This document shows positions 24,721 to 32,741 of a stretch of 64,000 nt of DNA, one piece after another. The stretch is from Stenotrophomonas sp. 704A1 (GTDB lineage: Bacteria > Pseudomonadota > Gammaproteobacteria > Xanthomonadales > Xanthomonadaceae), in assembly GCF_030549525.1 (NCBI RefSeq), contig NZ_CP130831.1:1947501-2011500 (forward strand), given 5' to 3'. The position numbers and the translations under genes were made by a program. The stretch's first letter is position 1. Every line of letters starts with the position of its first letter. The notes under the pieces are model-generated. The model made no database searches and was not told the origin of the DNA. It saw only the letters and a list, made by a program, of their open reading frames with translations.

Positions 24721-25081
24721 GAAGGCACTCCATCCCCAGCACTACATGCTTAGCTCACCGTTGAATCTCATCCCCGAACAGCACGGTGTGCAAAGCGCAT
24801 CCGGGAACCAGCCTGTTGTGTTCTAGTGCCGGACTGACAGGCAGCCGCCCAGCGCGATTCCATGATAATGACTCTACGCTGCGAGCATGGACACAAGCAG
24901 TTTCGAGGCTCCGCCTAAGTCGGCAGAAGGTCACGCACCGCAGTTTTTAGGCTGCGAGAGCGACCGGAGCGTAGTTGTCGTCGTTGGCAACTAGAGTTTT
25001 GCAGCTGGATTTACGAGGAAAGCTACCCCCTCGGCATGCGCCAGGCGACTTCACAACCCCCGTCGAAACCAATGCACCCCC
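24689..25081 (-). ncRNA. ssrA: tmRNA (SsrA)
   Basis: 393 nt. The 5' GGGGGUG pairs with CACCUCC before the 3' ACCA end to form the tRNA-like acceptor stem, and GGTTCAATTCC is the T-loop. The tag reading frame (24947-24988) encodes ANDDNYAPVALAA followed by TAA. tmRNA rescues stalled ribosomes and tags the incomplete peptide for proteolysis, together with SmpB encoded about 1.3 kb away. It appears complete despite the adjacent prophage. Confidence 0.97.
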
Positions 25082-25250
25082 GGCTTCTTCAAGTATTGCA
25101 AGGCTTTCAGGTCCCTGGCTGGAAAGAACGCCGACCGGGAACCCGCCTAACGCTGCGAATGGTACGCCAAACAACCTGAACAGTCACGCGGAACCGCCGT
25201 AGGATTGCCAGGGTCGCCCCTGTCCCGCAACCGCCCGTGGAAGCCGCCTG

Positions 25251-25682
25251 ATGCACCCTGCAATCACCGTAACCGACGCACCCGCTGACGCCGCCCTGGA
25301 TCTGATCTCCGATGGCCTGGACCACTTCAACCTGGACGCTGCCGGGTATGCGGATCGCCGCCCGCTGGCGGTGCTGGCTACCGATCCGGCCAGTGGCGAG
25401 GTGGTGGGCGGTCTCAGTGGCCGGACCTCGCTGGGCATGGTGTTCGTGGACCTGTTCTATCTGCCGCCGGCGCAGCGGGGCAGCGGCCTGGGCTCACGGA
25501 TACTGGCCGCTGCCGAAGCAGAAGCGCGGCAGCGTGGCTGCCGGTCCGGCGTGCTGTACACGATCAGCTTCCAAGCGCCGGACTTCTACGTGAAGCACGG
25601 CTGGACGGTGTTCGGCCAAGTGCCCTGCGATCCCCCGGGCACGCGCCGGGTATTCCTCAGCAAGGACCTGTCCGCGTCCTGA
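25251..25682 (+). CDS. GNAT-family N-acetyltransferase
   Basis: 143 aa. The acetyl-CoA-binding loop is seen in YLPPAQRGSGLGSRIL (residues 70-84, R-x-x-G-x-G), followed by the helix AAAEAEARQRGC and the strand VLYTISFQAPDFYVKHGW typical of GNAT motif B. The substrate cannot be predicted. It lies between ssrA and smpB on the + strand, with its own upstream region of about 170 bp. Confidence 0.88.
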   Translation: MHPAITVTDAPADAALDLISDGLDHFNLDAAGYADRRPLAVLATDPASGEVVGGLSGRTSLGMVFVDLFYLPPAQRGSGLGSRILAAAEAEARQRGCRSGVLYTISFQAPDFYVKHGWTVFGQVPCDPPGTRRVFLSKDLSAS

Positions 25683-25798
25683 GCGGTCGTCGCCCGCAGT
25701 GCATGGCGGCTGTCATAGCGGATTGCTAACGTGGCCGGCACGGATTTGCGACACACTGGCCCTGACCATTCACGCCAGCAACCCCACGGAGACCGCCG

Positions 25799-26371
25799 GT
25801 GACCCACGCAATGCAACAGCGCAGCCTGCGTCAGCTGGTCGGGCCGGTCGGTGCCGATTACCAGCGGCGCGCGCTGCCGCCCGGCTGGGTATGGGCGGTG
25901 CTGGCAGTGCTGCTGGCCGCCACCTGGCCGACCGAACTGCCGGCGACCGCCGCCGCCGCTCTGGTGGCCAGCGCGGTGGTGGTGCATTGGCCTCGGCGTG
26001 GCCGCTTCCACTGGCTGGGCTGGCGGCTGCCGGCGCTGGCGGTGCTGGCGGCACTGCTGTGGGGGCCGGATGTGCTGTCGCAGTGGTTTGAACATGGCCT
26101 GGCGCTGACCCTGCTGTCGCTGGCCAGCCTCAGCATGGGCGTGCACGTCTGGCAGTCGCGGCAGCTGGCGCGGCAGCTGCAGGCATCGGCCGATGCGCTT
26201 GACGATGCGCAGCTGCTGGCGCTGCTGCCCGCGGATGCGGCACGGTTGGCGCAGCAGTGGCGTGCCGGTGACGATCGCCATGCGCCCGAACTGTCGGTGG
26301 TGATGCACCTGGCGGTGATGCACGCGGCGCTGTCACCGCGGATGCGCGGGCAGGGCATGCTGGCCGGCTGA
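25799..26371 (+). CDS. Small inner-membrane protein, function unknown
   Basis: 190 aa from a GTG that has GGAG 7 bp upstream; an in-frame ATG at 25811 is also possible. About four hydrophobic segments follow (GWVWAVLAVLLAATWP, AATAAAALVASAVVVHW, WRLPALAVLAALLWG, GLALTLLSLASLSMGVHVW), then a soluble helical C-terminus with DDAQLLALLPADAARLAQQW. No family is recognised. It lies convergent to smpB. Confidence 0.65.
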   Translation: MTHAMQQRSLRQLVGPVGADYQRRALPPGWVWAVLAVLLAATWPTELPATAAAALVASAVVVHWPRRGRFHWLGWRLPALAVLAALLWGPDVLSQWFEHGLALTLLSLASLSMGVHVWQSRQLARQLQASADALDDAQLLALLPADAARLAQQWRAGDDRHAPELSVVMHLAVMHAALSPRMRGQGMLAG

Positions 26372-26386
26372 CCGGCCAGAACCCGC

Positions 26387-26890
26387 TTACGCGTCGCGGT
26401 TGCCGCGACGCATCACCCGCTGCTTCTCGATCGCCCAGTCGCGGTCCTTGGCGGCATCGCGCTTGTCGTGGGTCTGCTTGCCCTTGGCCAGGGCCACTTC
26501 GAGCTTGATCTTGTTCTTGCTCCAGTACATCGCGGTGGGCACGATCGTGTAGCCATCGCGCTCGACCTTGCCGACCAGCTTGTCGATCTCGCTCCGGTGC
26601 AGCAGCAGCTTGCGCTCGCGCCGGTCGTTGGCCACCACGTGGGTGGAGGCCTGGATCAACGGGGTGATCTGCGCGCCGATCAGGAAGATCTCGCCATCCT
26701 TCACGTAGGCGTAGGCGTCGACGATGTTGCCGCGGCCAGCGCGGATCGACTTGACCTCCCAGCCCTGCAGGGCCAGGCCGGCTTCGAAGCGATCCTCGAT
26801 GTGGTACTCGTGGCGGGCACGCTTGTTCAACGCGATGGTCTTGTTGGCCGTCGCGCTCTTTGCTTTATCCTTGCCGCTGTTCTTGCTCAT
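26387..26890 (-). CDS. smpB: SsrA-binding protein SmpB
   Basis: 167 aa. [31 protein letters not shown] and [18 protein letters not shown] are signature SmpB beta-barrel sequences. The basic C-terminal tail ([27 protein letters not shown]) is the segment that enters the ribosomal mRNA channel. SmpB delivers tmRNA to stalled ribosomes. The start was placed at MSKNSGKDK, because upstream in-frame sequence is the antisense of the divergent ratA-type gene. The divergent gene starts 57 bp away. Confidence 0.97.
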   Translation of the reverse strand: MSKNSGKDKAKSATANKTIALNKRARHEYHIEDRFEAGLALQGWEVKSIRAGRGNIVDAYAYVKDGEIFLIGAQITPLIQASTHVVANDRRERKLLLHRSEIDKLVGKVERDGYTIVPTAMYWSKNKIKLEVALAKGKQTHDKRDAAKDRDWAIEKQRVMRRGNRDA

Positions 26891-26947
26891 TTCCGTATTG
26901 TCTCCGATTCGGGCCCGCCCGGTCGATTGCCGAAGCGTCCTGTATTC

Positions 26948-27373
26948 ATGCCTACTATCCGCCGCAGTGCCCTGGTCGAACATTCGGCCGCGCGCATGTT
27001 CGATCTGGTCAACGATGTCCAGGCCTATCCGCGCCGTTTCCGCTGGTGCTCCGATGCCCGCATCCTCGAGCAGGGCGAAGACCGGCTGGTGGCCCGGCTG
27101 GACCTGGGCCTGGGGTCGTTCAGCACCTGGTTCCAGACCGAAAACACCCTGCGCCGCCCGCACAGCATCGACATGCAGCTGCGCGAAGGACCGTTCAAGC
27201 AGCTGCACGGCCGCTGGGAATTCCACGCCCTGGCCGAGGATGCCTGCAAGGTCACCCTCACCCTGGAGTTCGAACCCAGCTCACGCCTGCTCGGCCCGGC
27301 GCTGGCGATCGGCTTCCAGGGGCTGGCCGATCGCATGGTGAATGACTTCGTGCGCGTCGCCGACGAGGGCTGA
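26948..27373 (+). CDS. ratA: RatA/COQ10-like START-domain protein
   Basis: 141 aa. [34 protein letters not shown] and the C-terminal helix [17 protein letters not shown] match the RatA (YfjG)/COQ10 family, a helix-grip fold that binds hydrophobic ligands such as ubiquinone. E. coli RatA has been described as an inhibitor of ribosome subunit association, but many members act in quinone function. The neighbouring smpB and rnfH conserve the E. coli-type cluster. Confidence 0.88.
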   Translation: MPTIRRSALVEHSAARMFDLVNDVQAYPRRFRWCSDARILEQGEDRLVARLDLGLGSFSTWFQTENTLRRPHSIDMQLREGPFKQLHGRWEFHALAEDACKVTLTLEFEPSSRLLGPALAIGFQGLADRMVNDFVRVADEG

Positions 27374-27376
27374 GCG

Positions 27377-27634
27377 ATGATCGAGGTCGAGGTCGTACTG
27401 GCCTGGCCACAGCGGGTGCTGTCGCGCCGGGTGCTGCTGCAGGAGGAGGCCACGGTGGCCGATGCGGTGGCGGCGGCCGCGCTGGACGGCAGTGCCGACT
27501 GCCCGGCGGTCGCCGTGCATGGCGTGCTGGCACGCCCGCAACAGGTCCTGCGGGACGGTGATCGCGTGGAGCTGCTGCGAGGCCTGCAGGCCGATCCGAA
27601 GGACAACCGCCGGCGGCGTGCGCGCGGCGGTTGA
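27377..27634 (+). CDS. rnfH: RnfH-family ubiquitin-like protein
   Basis: 85 aa, beginning 3 bp after the ratA-type gene and so in the same operon. IEVEVVLAWPQRVLSRRVLLQEEATVADAVAAA and LRDGDRVELLRGLQADPKDNRRRRA follow the RnfH (RatB) beta-grasp pattern. The role is uncertain; the family is conserved next to ratA. A hairpin CCCGTCC/GGACGGG lies just after the stop. Confidence 0.88.
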   Translation: MIEVEVVLAWPQRVLSRRVLLQEEATVADAVAAAALDGSADCPAVAVHGVLARPQQVLRDGDRVELLRGLQADPKDNRRRRARGG

Positions 27635-27670
27635 TGCCGGCAACCCGTCCCGGAGGACGGGCAGGGGGAC

Positions 27671-28063
27671 TCAGCGGCCCTTCTTCTTCTTGTCCTTGGG
27701 CAGGTTGCGGCCAAACTGGCGCACCGTCTGCTGGGCAAGGGCCTTGTCATTGGACGGGAAGTAATCGCCCTCCCAGCGGGTGACCAGGTCGTTCTCGAAG
27801 TACACCGTGAAGTTCTTGACTTCGGCCCGGCCCAAGCGGTTGACGCGCTCGGAGGCGGTGTAGTCCCAGCGCTGGGCGTGGAACGGGTCCGGCACCGACG
27901 GGGTGCCCAGCAGGGCGTTGACCTGCTGCTTGCTCTGCCCGACCTGCAACTTGGCCACGGCATCTTCCCGGATCAGGTTGCCCTGATAGATGGGTTGCTT
28001 GTAGATGATGCCGCACCCGGTGGTGGACAAGGCGACGGCGGCGACCAACAGGAGATTGCGCAT
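27671..28063 (-). CDS. bamE: Outer-membrane assembly lipoprotein BamE
   Basis: 130 aa. The signal peptide ends in lipobox LSTTGC with Cys17 as lipidation site. QPIYQGNLIREDAVAKLQVGQSKQQVNALLGTPSVPDPF is the SmpA/OmlA (BamE) signature. It is a small subunit of the BAM complex that inserts beta-barrel proteins. It is transcribed divergently from fur, a conserved arrangement in this group. The C-terminal DKKKKGR tail is lineage-specific. Confidence 0.95.
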   Translation of the reverse strand: MRNLLLVAAVALSTTGCGIIYKQPIYQGNLIREDAVAKLQVGQSKQQVNALLGTPSVPDPFHAQRWDYTASERVNRLGRAEVKNFTVYFENDLVTRWEGDYFPSNDKALAQQTVRQFGRNLPKDKKKKGR

Positions 28064-28166
28064 CGGGACTGGCGGTTGGGGAAATCAAACCGATGATACA
28101 CTCCCGGCGTGCCACCGCGACCCAATCCGAGGCAGCTGGCGCTAAATCGCCAATGAACGGAGACCT

Positions 28167-28574
28167 ATGGAAACCCACGACCTGCGTAAAGTCGGCCTGA
28201 AGGTGACCCATCCGCGGATGCGGATCCTGGCGCTGCTCGAGCAGCGCAACGCCCAGCACCACATGACCGCCGAAGACATCTACCGCCAGCTGCTGGAACA
28301 CGGCGACGAGATCGGCCTGGCCACGGTGTACCGGGTACTGACCCAGTTCGAGGCTGCCGGCCTCGTGCTGAAGCACAATTTCGAGGGCGGCCAGGCCGTC
28401 TATGAGCTCGACCGGGGCGGCCATCACGACCACATGGTGGACGTGGACAGTGGCAAGATCATCGAGTTCGAAAGCACCGAGATCGAAGAGCTGCAGCGCA
28501 AGATCGCCGCCGATCACGGCTATGAGCTGGAAGAACACTCGCTGGTGCTGTACGTGCGCAAGAAGCGCAAGTAA
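28167..28574 (+). CDS. fur: Ferric uptake regulator Fur
   Basis: 135 aa. The DNA-binding winged helix includes GLKVTHPRMRILALLEQ and EIGLATVYRVLTQFEAAGLV. The metal-binding region is HHDHMVDVDSGKIIEFES, in which the usual CxxC (C-L-x-C) is replaced by V-D-V-D. This matches Xanthomonadaceae and Pseudomonas-type Fur without structural zinc cysteines at this site. It represses iron uptake genes with Fe(II). It is divergent from bamE, with a terminator after the stop. Confidence 0.96.
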   Translation: METHDLRKVGLKVTHPRMRILALLEQRNAQHHMTAEDIYRQLLEHGDEIGLATVYRVLTQFEAAGLVLKHNFEGGQAVYELDRGGHHDHMVDVDSGKIIEFESTEIEELQRKIAADHGYELEEHSLVLYVRKKRK

Positions 28575-28602
28575 GCCGGTCCGGCCAGCCGCAGCCGACC
28601 AG

Positions 28603-28629
28603 ACCCCGGGCGTGCCCGGGGTTTTTGTT
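28603..28629 (+). terminator. Intrinsic terminator after fur
   Basis: CCCCGGGC-GT-GCCCGGGG followed by TTTTTG. Confidence 0.85.
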
Positions 28630-28638
28630 TGCCCCGGC

Positions 28639-29889
28639 TCAGCGCCGTGGCAGATCTACGCCCTGCGTGGAAGGGCCCATCAGCATCTGCAGATCTACCG
28701 CGTCGGCCATGGCCTTGTTGCCGGCGTCGCCGGGGTGCAGGTGGTCGCCGGAGTCATGGGCCGTGGCCAGCCGCGACGGATCCGCCGGGTCGCGCAGTGC
28801 CGCGTCGAGGTCGATCACCGCATCGAACGGGCTGTCCTGGCGCAGCCAGGCGTTGAGCTGGCGACGCAGGGCGTCCTTGCCCGGCTGGTGGTAATCGTCC
28901 AGCGGGGTACCGGACAGGGCACCGGCGAAAGGCGTCAGGGTGGCGCCGAGGATGCGCAGTCCGCGGCCATGCGCGCGTTCGGCCAGTGCGCGGTAGCCGG
29001 CCTGCAGGTCGGCAAGGCGAGGCGGTGCCTGGGTGCGGGCAAAGGCGGTCCCCGGCCAGCTGATGTCGTTGATGCCGATCAGGACGATCACCCGGGTTAC
29101 GCCCGGTTGATCCAGCACGTCGCGCTGGAAACGGTTCAGCGCGGCGTCGCCCATGCCATCGCGCAGCAGGCGGGCGCCGGAAATGCCTGCATTGACCACG
29201 GCCACGCCCTGCGGTGCCAGGCGTGCGGCCAGATGGTCGGTCCAGCGCTGGTCCTGGTCGAGGCTGGCGGTGGCGCCGTCGGTGATCGAGTCGCCCAGCA
29301 CGACCACGCTGCCTGCTCTGGCCGGCGCTTCCACCTCGATGCCGGACAGCACCAGGCGCGCCGTGGTGGTGCTGGCCCCGTGCAGTGCGACGTCGGCGGT
29401 CTGCCTGCCGGGGGCGATCCAACTGGTCTGCCGGCCGTCCCAGTGGAACGTCTGCACTGGTACACGCTCAGGCAGGTGGATGCTGACCTGCACTGCCTGC
29501 CGGTGGTGGGTCGGCAGCACCAGCGGATCGCTCACGCGGTCCTGGCCGGGCGCGATCACCACGCCGTCCTGGCCGTCGAAGCGGAGCGGAAGGGGGGCGG
29601 CCCCGGCCTGCGCGGCAACGCTGGCCGCGCCGATCCGCAAGGGACCGGTGCCGTAGGCATTGCTCAGCCGCACCCGCAGCCGTGGCCCGCCGAGGCTGAG
29701 GCGGGCGGTCTGGCGGACGGTCTGGTCATGCAGTTCCGCCGGCACCAGGGTCGGGAACAGGAAATCGTCGCTCCATACGCGCTGCGGGCTGGCCTGCCAG
29801 CTGGCGACCCAGTGCAGGCCAGGCGCGGCGGACGCGCTGGCGGAGACGGCGAGGAGGGCGGCGGCACTGAGCTGCTGCAGGCGGTTCAT
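28639..29889 (-). CDS. Secreted SGNH/GDSL hydrolase
   Basis: 416 aa from the ATG at 29889. A Sec signal peptide (MNRLQQLSAAALLAVSASASAAPG) precedes a ~170-residue beta-rich N-terminal part and an SGNH domain. That domain shows GDSITDG (Ser nucleophile), NAGISG, IGINDI (block III Asn) and GDHLHPG (Asp-x-x-His). It is probably a periplasmic or secreted esterase acting on carbohydrate or lipid esters. It faces a LysR gene on the opposite strand, which probably regulates it. Confidence 0.87.
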   Translation of the reverse strand: MNRLQQLSAAALLAVSASASAAPGLHWVASWQASPQRVWSDDFLFPTLVPAELHDQTVRQTARLSLGGPRLRVRLSNAYGTGPLRIGAASVAAQAGAAPLPLRFDGQDGVVIAPGQDRVSDPLVLPTHHRQAVQVSIHLPERVPVQTFHWDGRQTSWIAPGRQTADVALHGASTTTARLVLSGIEVEAPARAGSVVVLGDSITDGATASLDQDQRWTDHLAARLAPQGVAVVNAGISGARLLRDGMGDAALNRFQRDVLDQPGVTRVIVLIGINDISWPGTAFARTQAPPRLADLQAGYRALAERAHGRGLRILGATLTPFAGALSGTPLDDYHQPGKDALRRQLNAWLRQDSPFDAVIDLDAALRDPADPSRLATAHDSGDHLHPGDAGNKAMADAVDLQMLMGPSTQGVDLPRR

Positions 29890-29931
29890 GAGGGGAGTCC
29901 AAGCGGAAGAACGGCCATGGTGCGCGCGGGT

Positions 29932-29977
29932 CCATCTGTGAACTAGACTGCGCACGGATATTCATCTGTGAACTGGA
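29932..29977. promoter_or_regulatory. 30-bp-spaced direct repeats in the SGNH/LysR divergent promoter
   Basis: CCATCTGTGAACTAGA (29932-29947) and TCATCTGTGAACTGGA (29962-29977) differ at two bases and are exactly 30 bp apart, about three helical turns. The second contains the dyad TTCA-N4-TGAA. They are good candidates for LysR operator half-sites, or for duplicated promoter elements. Confidence 0.55.
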
Positions 29978-29986
29978 TTCACTGAC

Positions 29987-30904
29987 ATGGCACGATCCGA
30001 CATCAATCGATCCGGCGAACTGGAAGTGTTCGTCCGCGTCATCGAGACCGGCGGGTTCTCCGCTGCCGCGCGCAGCCTGGAGATGACCCCGTCGGCGGTC
30101 AGCAAGCTGGTGGCACGGCTTGAGCAGCGGCTGGGCACGCGCCTGCTGCAGCGTTCCACCCGCCAGCTGCAGCTGACCCCGGAGGGCTGCGCCTTCTATG
30201 AGCGTGGCCTGCGCGTGTTGGCCGACCTGGAAGAGGCCGAACGCTGCGCAAGTGCGCATGCCGAGCCGCGGGGCCGCCTGCGCGTCAATGCCAACGTGCC
30301 GTTCGGCCAGCACTTCCTGCTGCCGCTGCTGCCGGCGTTCCTGCAGCGTCACCCGCAGGTGGGCGTGGACCTGACCCTGACCGACGAGGTGATCGACCTT
30401 CTGGAGCAGCGTACCGACGTGGCAGTGCGTGCGGGCCCGCTGAAAAGCTCCAGCCTGGTGGCGCGGCGGCTTGGCACGACGCGGATGATGATCGTGGCGT
30501 CACCGGCCTACGCGGCGCGGCATGGGCTGCCGCAGGATGTGCAGGCGCTGCTGGCGCACAACCGGCTGGACATCGGCCACGTGCGCGCGCAGCAGGGATG
30601 GCCGCTGCTGCAGGAGGGACAGACCCAGCGCGTGCTGCCCAGTGGCAATGCGCGTGCCAGCAACGGCGATGCGCTGCGCCAGCTGGTGCTGGGCGGGCTG
30701 GGCCTGGCCCGGCTGGCGGCGTTCCAGGTGCAGGCCGACATCGCCGCCGGACGGCTGTTGCCGGTGCTGGAAGACGCCAACCCCGGCGATCTGGAAGAAG
30801 TGCACGCGGTGTTCCTGGGGCAGGGCGGCTACCTGCCGCTGCGGGTGCGTGCGTTGCTGGACTTCCTGGTGGAAAAGGTGGATCTGGCGAAGCCTTTGGC
30901 ATGA
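29987..30904 (+). CDS. LysR-family transcriptional regulator
   Basis: 305 aa. The N-terminal HTH (NRSGELEVFVRVIETGGFSAAARSLEMTPSAVSKLVARLEQRLGTRLLQRSTR) is typical of LysR proteins. The effector-binding domain of about 210 residues begins at GRLRVNANVPFGQHFLLPLLP. It sits divergently 97 bp from the SGNH hydrolase gene, so it probably controls that gene and itself through the repeats between them. The effector is unknown. Confidence 0.92.
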   Translation: MARSDINRSGELEVFVRVIETGGFSAAARSLEMTPSAVSKLVARLEQRLGTRLLQRSTRQLQLTPEGCAFYERGLRVLADLEEAERCASAHAEPRGRLRVNANVPFGQHFLLPLLPAFLQRHPQVGVDLTLTDEVIDLLEQRTDVAVRAGPLKSSSLVARRLGTTRMMIVASPAYAARHGLPQDVQALLAHNRLDIGHVRAQQGWPLLQEGQTQRVLPSGNARASNGDALRQLVLGGLGLARLAAFQVQADIAAGRLLPVLEDANPGDLEEVHAVFLGQGGYLPLRVRALLDFLVEKVDLAKPLA

Positions 30905-30929
30905 CCCCGCGGTTCAGACCCGGCGCCCG

Positions 30930-30953
30930 GTAGATCCACCCCCATGCGTGGAT
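30930..30953 (+). repeat. GTAG-type REP (SMAG-like) palindrome
   Basis: GTAGATCCACCCCCATGCGT followed by GGATGA: imperfect stem ATCCAC/GTGGAT between the LysR gene and recN, which are convergent. A related copy lies at 58,001-58,019. Confidence 0.6.
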
Positions 30954-30964
30954 GAACGCCGGCG

Positions 30965-32626
30965 TTACACCTGCAGCAGCTTGCGCGCGGCGGCGCGTGC
31001 TTCCTTGCTCACTTCCACGCCGCCGAGCATGCGTGCCAGTTCTTCCTCGCGCGCCTTGAGGTCCAGCTTCTCCACCGCGCTCTGGGTCATGCCCTCCACC
31101 GGTGCCTTGCTGACCCGGTAGTGGGCGTGGCCCTTCGATGCCACCTGTGGCAGGTGGGTCACGCACAGCACCTGGCGCTTCTCGCCCAGTGCGCGCAGCT
31201 TCTGGCCGACGATGTCGGCGACCGCACCGCCGATGCCGGAGTCGACTTCATCGAACACCATGGTCGGCACCGCATCCAGATCCAGCGCGGCCACTTCGAT
31301 GGCCAGCGAGATGCGTGACAGTTCACCGCCCGAGGCGACCTTGCGCAGTGCCCGCGGCGGCTGCCCGGCGTTGGCCGCGACCAGGAATTCCACCCGCTCG
31401 GCGCCCTGTGGATCGGGCTTGCCGCTGTCCTGCGGTTCCAGTTCGATCAGGAACTGGCCGCCGCCCATGCCCAGCTCGGCGATGATGCCGGTGGTGGTGG
31501 CCGACAGTTCGGCCGCCGCGCTGCGACGGCTGGCGGTCAGCAGGTCGGCCTGCGCGCGCCAGGCCGCGGCGGCCTTGTCGATCTCTCCGGCCAGGCGCTG
31601 CAGGCGCTCGTCGGCGCCGCGCAGCTGCTCCACTTCGGCGTGCATGCGCTCACGCTGTGCGCCCAGTTCGTCCATCGGCACGCGATGCTTGCGTGCCAGG
31701 TCGTGCAGGCGGCCAAGGCGGCGCTCGTTCTCCTCGAACTGCTCCGGGTCGGCGTCGAGGTCGTCGTGAACGCGGTCGAGCAGGGCCAGGGCTTCGTTCA
31801 GCTGGATCGAGGCGTTGTCGATCAGGGCGTCGACCTCGCCCAGGCGCGGGTCATGTTCGGCGACCCGTGCCAGTTCGTGCCGCACCTGCTGCAGCAGGTC
31901 CAGCGCCGACTGGCCGTCGTCGCCGTTGAGCTGGTTGCTGGCCGCCTGGCAGGCGGTCAGCAGGGCGCTGGCGTGGGCCTGGCGGCGGTGGCTGGCGCCA
32001 AGGGCGGCGATCGACTCCGGTTCCAGATCTTCGCGGTCCAGCTCGCGCAGCTGGTGCTCAAGGAAACCGATACGGTCGCTGACATCGCCCTGTTGCGACA
32101 ACGCCAGCGATTCATCGACCAGCGCCTGCCACCCGGCGGCGGCACGGCGCACCAGGCGGCGCTGTTCGTCATTGCCGGCGTAGGCATCGAGCAGGGCCAG
32201 CTGCGACGGACGCGTCAGCAGGGCCTGCTGCTCGTGCTGGCCATGGATCTCCACCAGCAGCGCGGCCAGGTCGGCCAGCTGCGCCAGGGTGACCGGGCGG
32301 CCGTTGATCCAGGCGCGCGAACCGCCGTCAGCGCGGATCACGCGGCGCAGCTGGCATTGCTCGTCGTCGTCCAGTTCATTGCTGGCCAGCCACTGGCGCG
32401 CGGCCTGCAGCTGGTCCAGTGCGAATTCGGCCGAAAGCTCTGCGCGGGCCGCGCCATGGCGGACCACGCCGCTGTCGGCGCGCAGGCCCGACAGGAAGCC
32501 CAGCGCGTCGACCATCAGCGACTTGCCGGCGCCGGTCTCGCCTGAAACCACGGTCATGCCGGGTCCGAACTCCAGCTCGGTGGCGCGGACGACGGCGAAA
32601 TCCTTGATCGAAAGGTGTCTGAGCAT
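30965..32626 (-). CDS. recN: DNA repair protein RecN
   Basis: 553 aa. MLRHLSIKDFAVVRATELEFGPGMTVVSGETGAGKSLMVDAL holds the Walker A motif. The long coiled-coil middle follows, and FDEVDSGIGGAVADIVGQKL is the Walker B/D-loop region of this SMC-like ATPase. RecN helps double-strand break repair and sister-chromatid cohesion. No clear SOS box is seen upstream. It is divergent from hrcA, a conserved neighbourhood. Confidence 0.97.
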   Translation of the reverse strand: MLRHLSIKDFAVVRATELEFGPGMTVVSGETGAGKSLMVDALGFLSGLRADSGVVRHGAARAELSAEFALDQLQAARQWLASNELDDDEQCQLRRVIRADGGSRAWINGRPVTLAQLADLAALLVEIHGQHEQQALLTRPSQLALLDAYAGNDEQRRLVRRAAAGWQALVDESLALSQQGDVSDRIGFLEHQLRELDREDLEPESIAALGASHRRQAHASALLTACQAASNQLNGDDGQSALDLLQQVRHELARVAEHDPRLGEVDALIDNASIQLNEALALLDRVHDDLDADPEQFEENERRLGRLHDLARKHRVPMDELGAQRERMHAEVEQLRGADERLQRLAGEIDKAAAAWRAQADLLTASRRSAAAELSATTTGIIAELGMGGGQFLIELEPQDSGKPDPQGAERVEFLVAANAGQPPRALRKVASGGELSRISLAIEVAALDLDAVPTMVFDEVDSGIGGAVADIVGQKLRALGEKRQVLCVTHLPQVASKGHAHYRVSKAPVEGMTQSAVEKLDLKAREEELARMLGGVEVSKEARAAARKLLQV

Positions 32627-32685
32627 GGGTAATGGGGTGTCTGCAGCCGCGCAACGCTAGCACGCGCGGCGGGACGGTCCAATGA

Positions 32686-32710
32686 CTTGCCAAGGTGAAG
32701 CGCCGCCATT
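32686..32710 (+). promoter_or_regulatory. Weak sigma-32-like promoter before hrcA
   Basis: CTTGCC (32686-32691), 12 bp, CGCCATT (32704-32710). The hexamers and spacing are imperfect for heat-shock sigma factor. No CIRCE inverted repeat is seen. Confidence 0.35.
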
Positions 32711-32741
32711 ATCTAGTGTCCGTGTCTCACAGGTTGATTCC

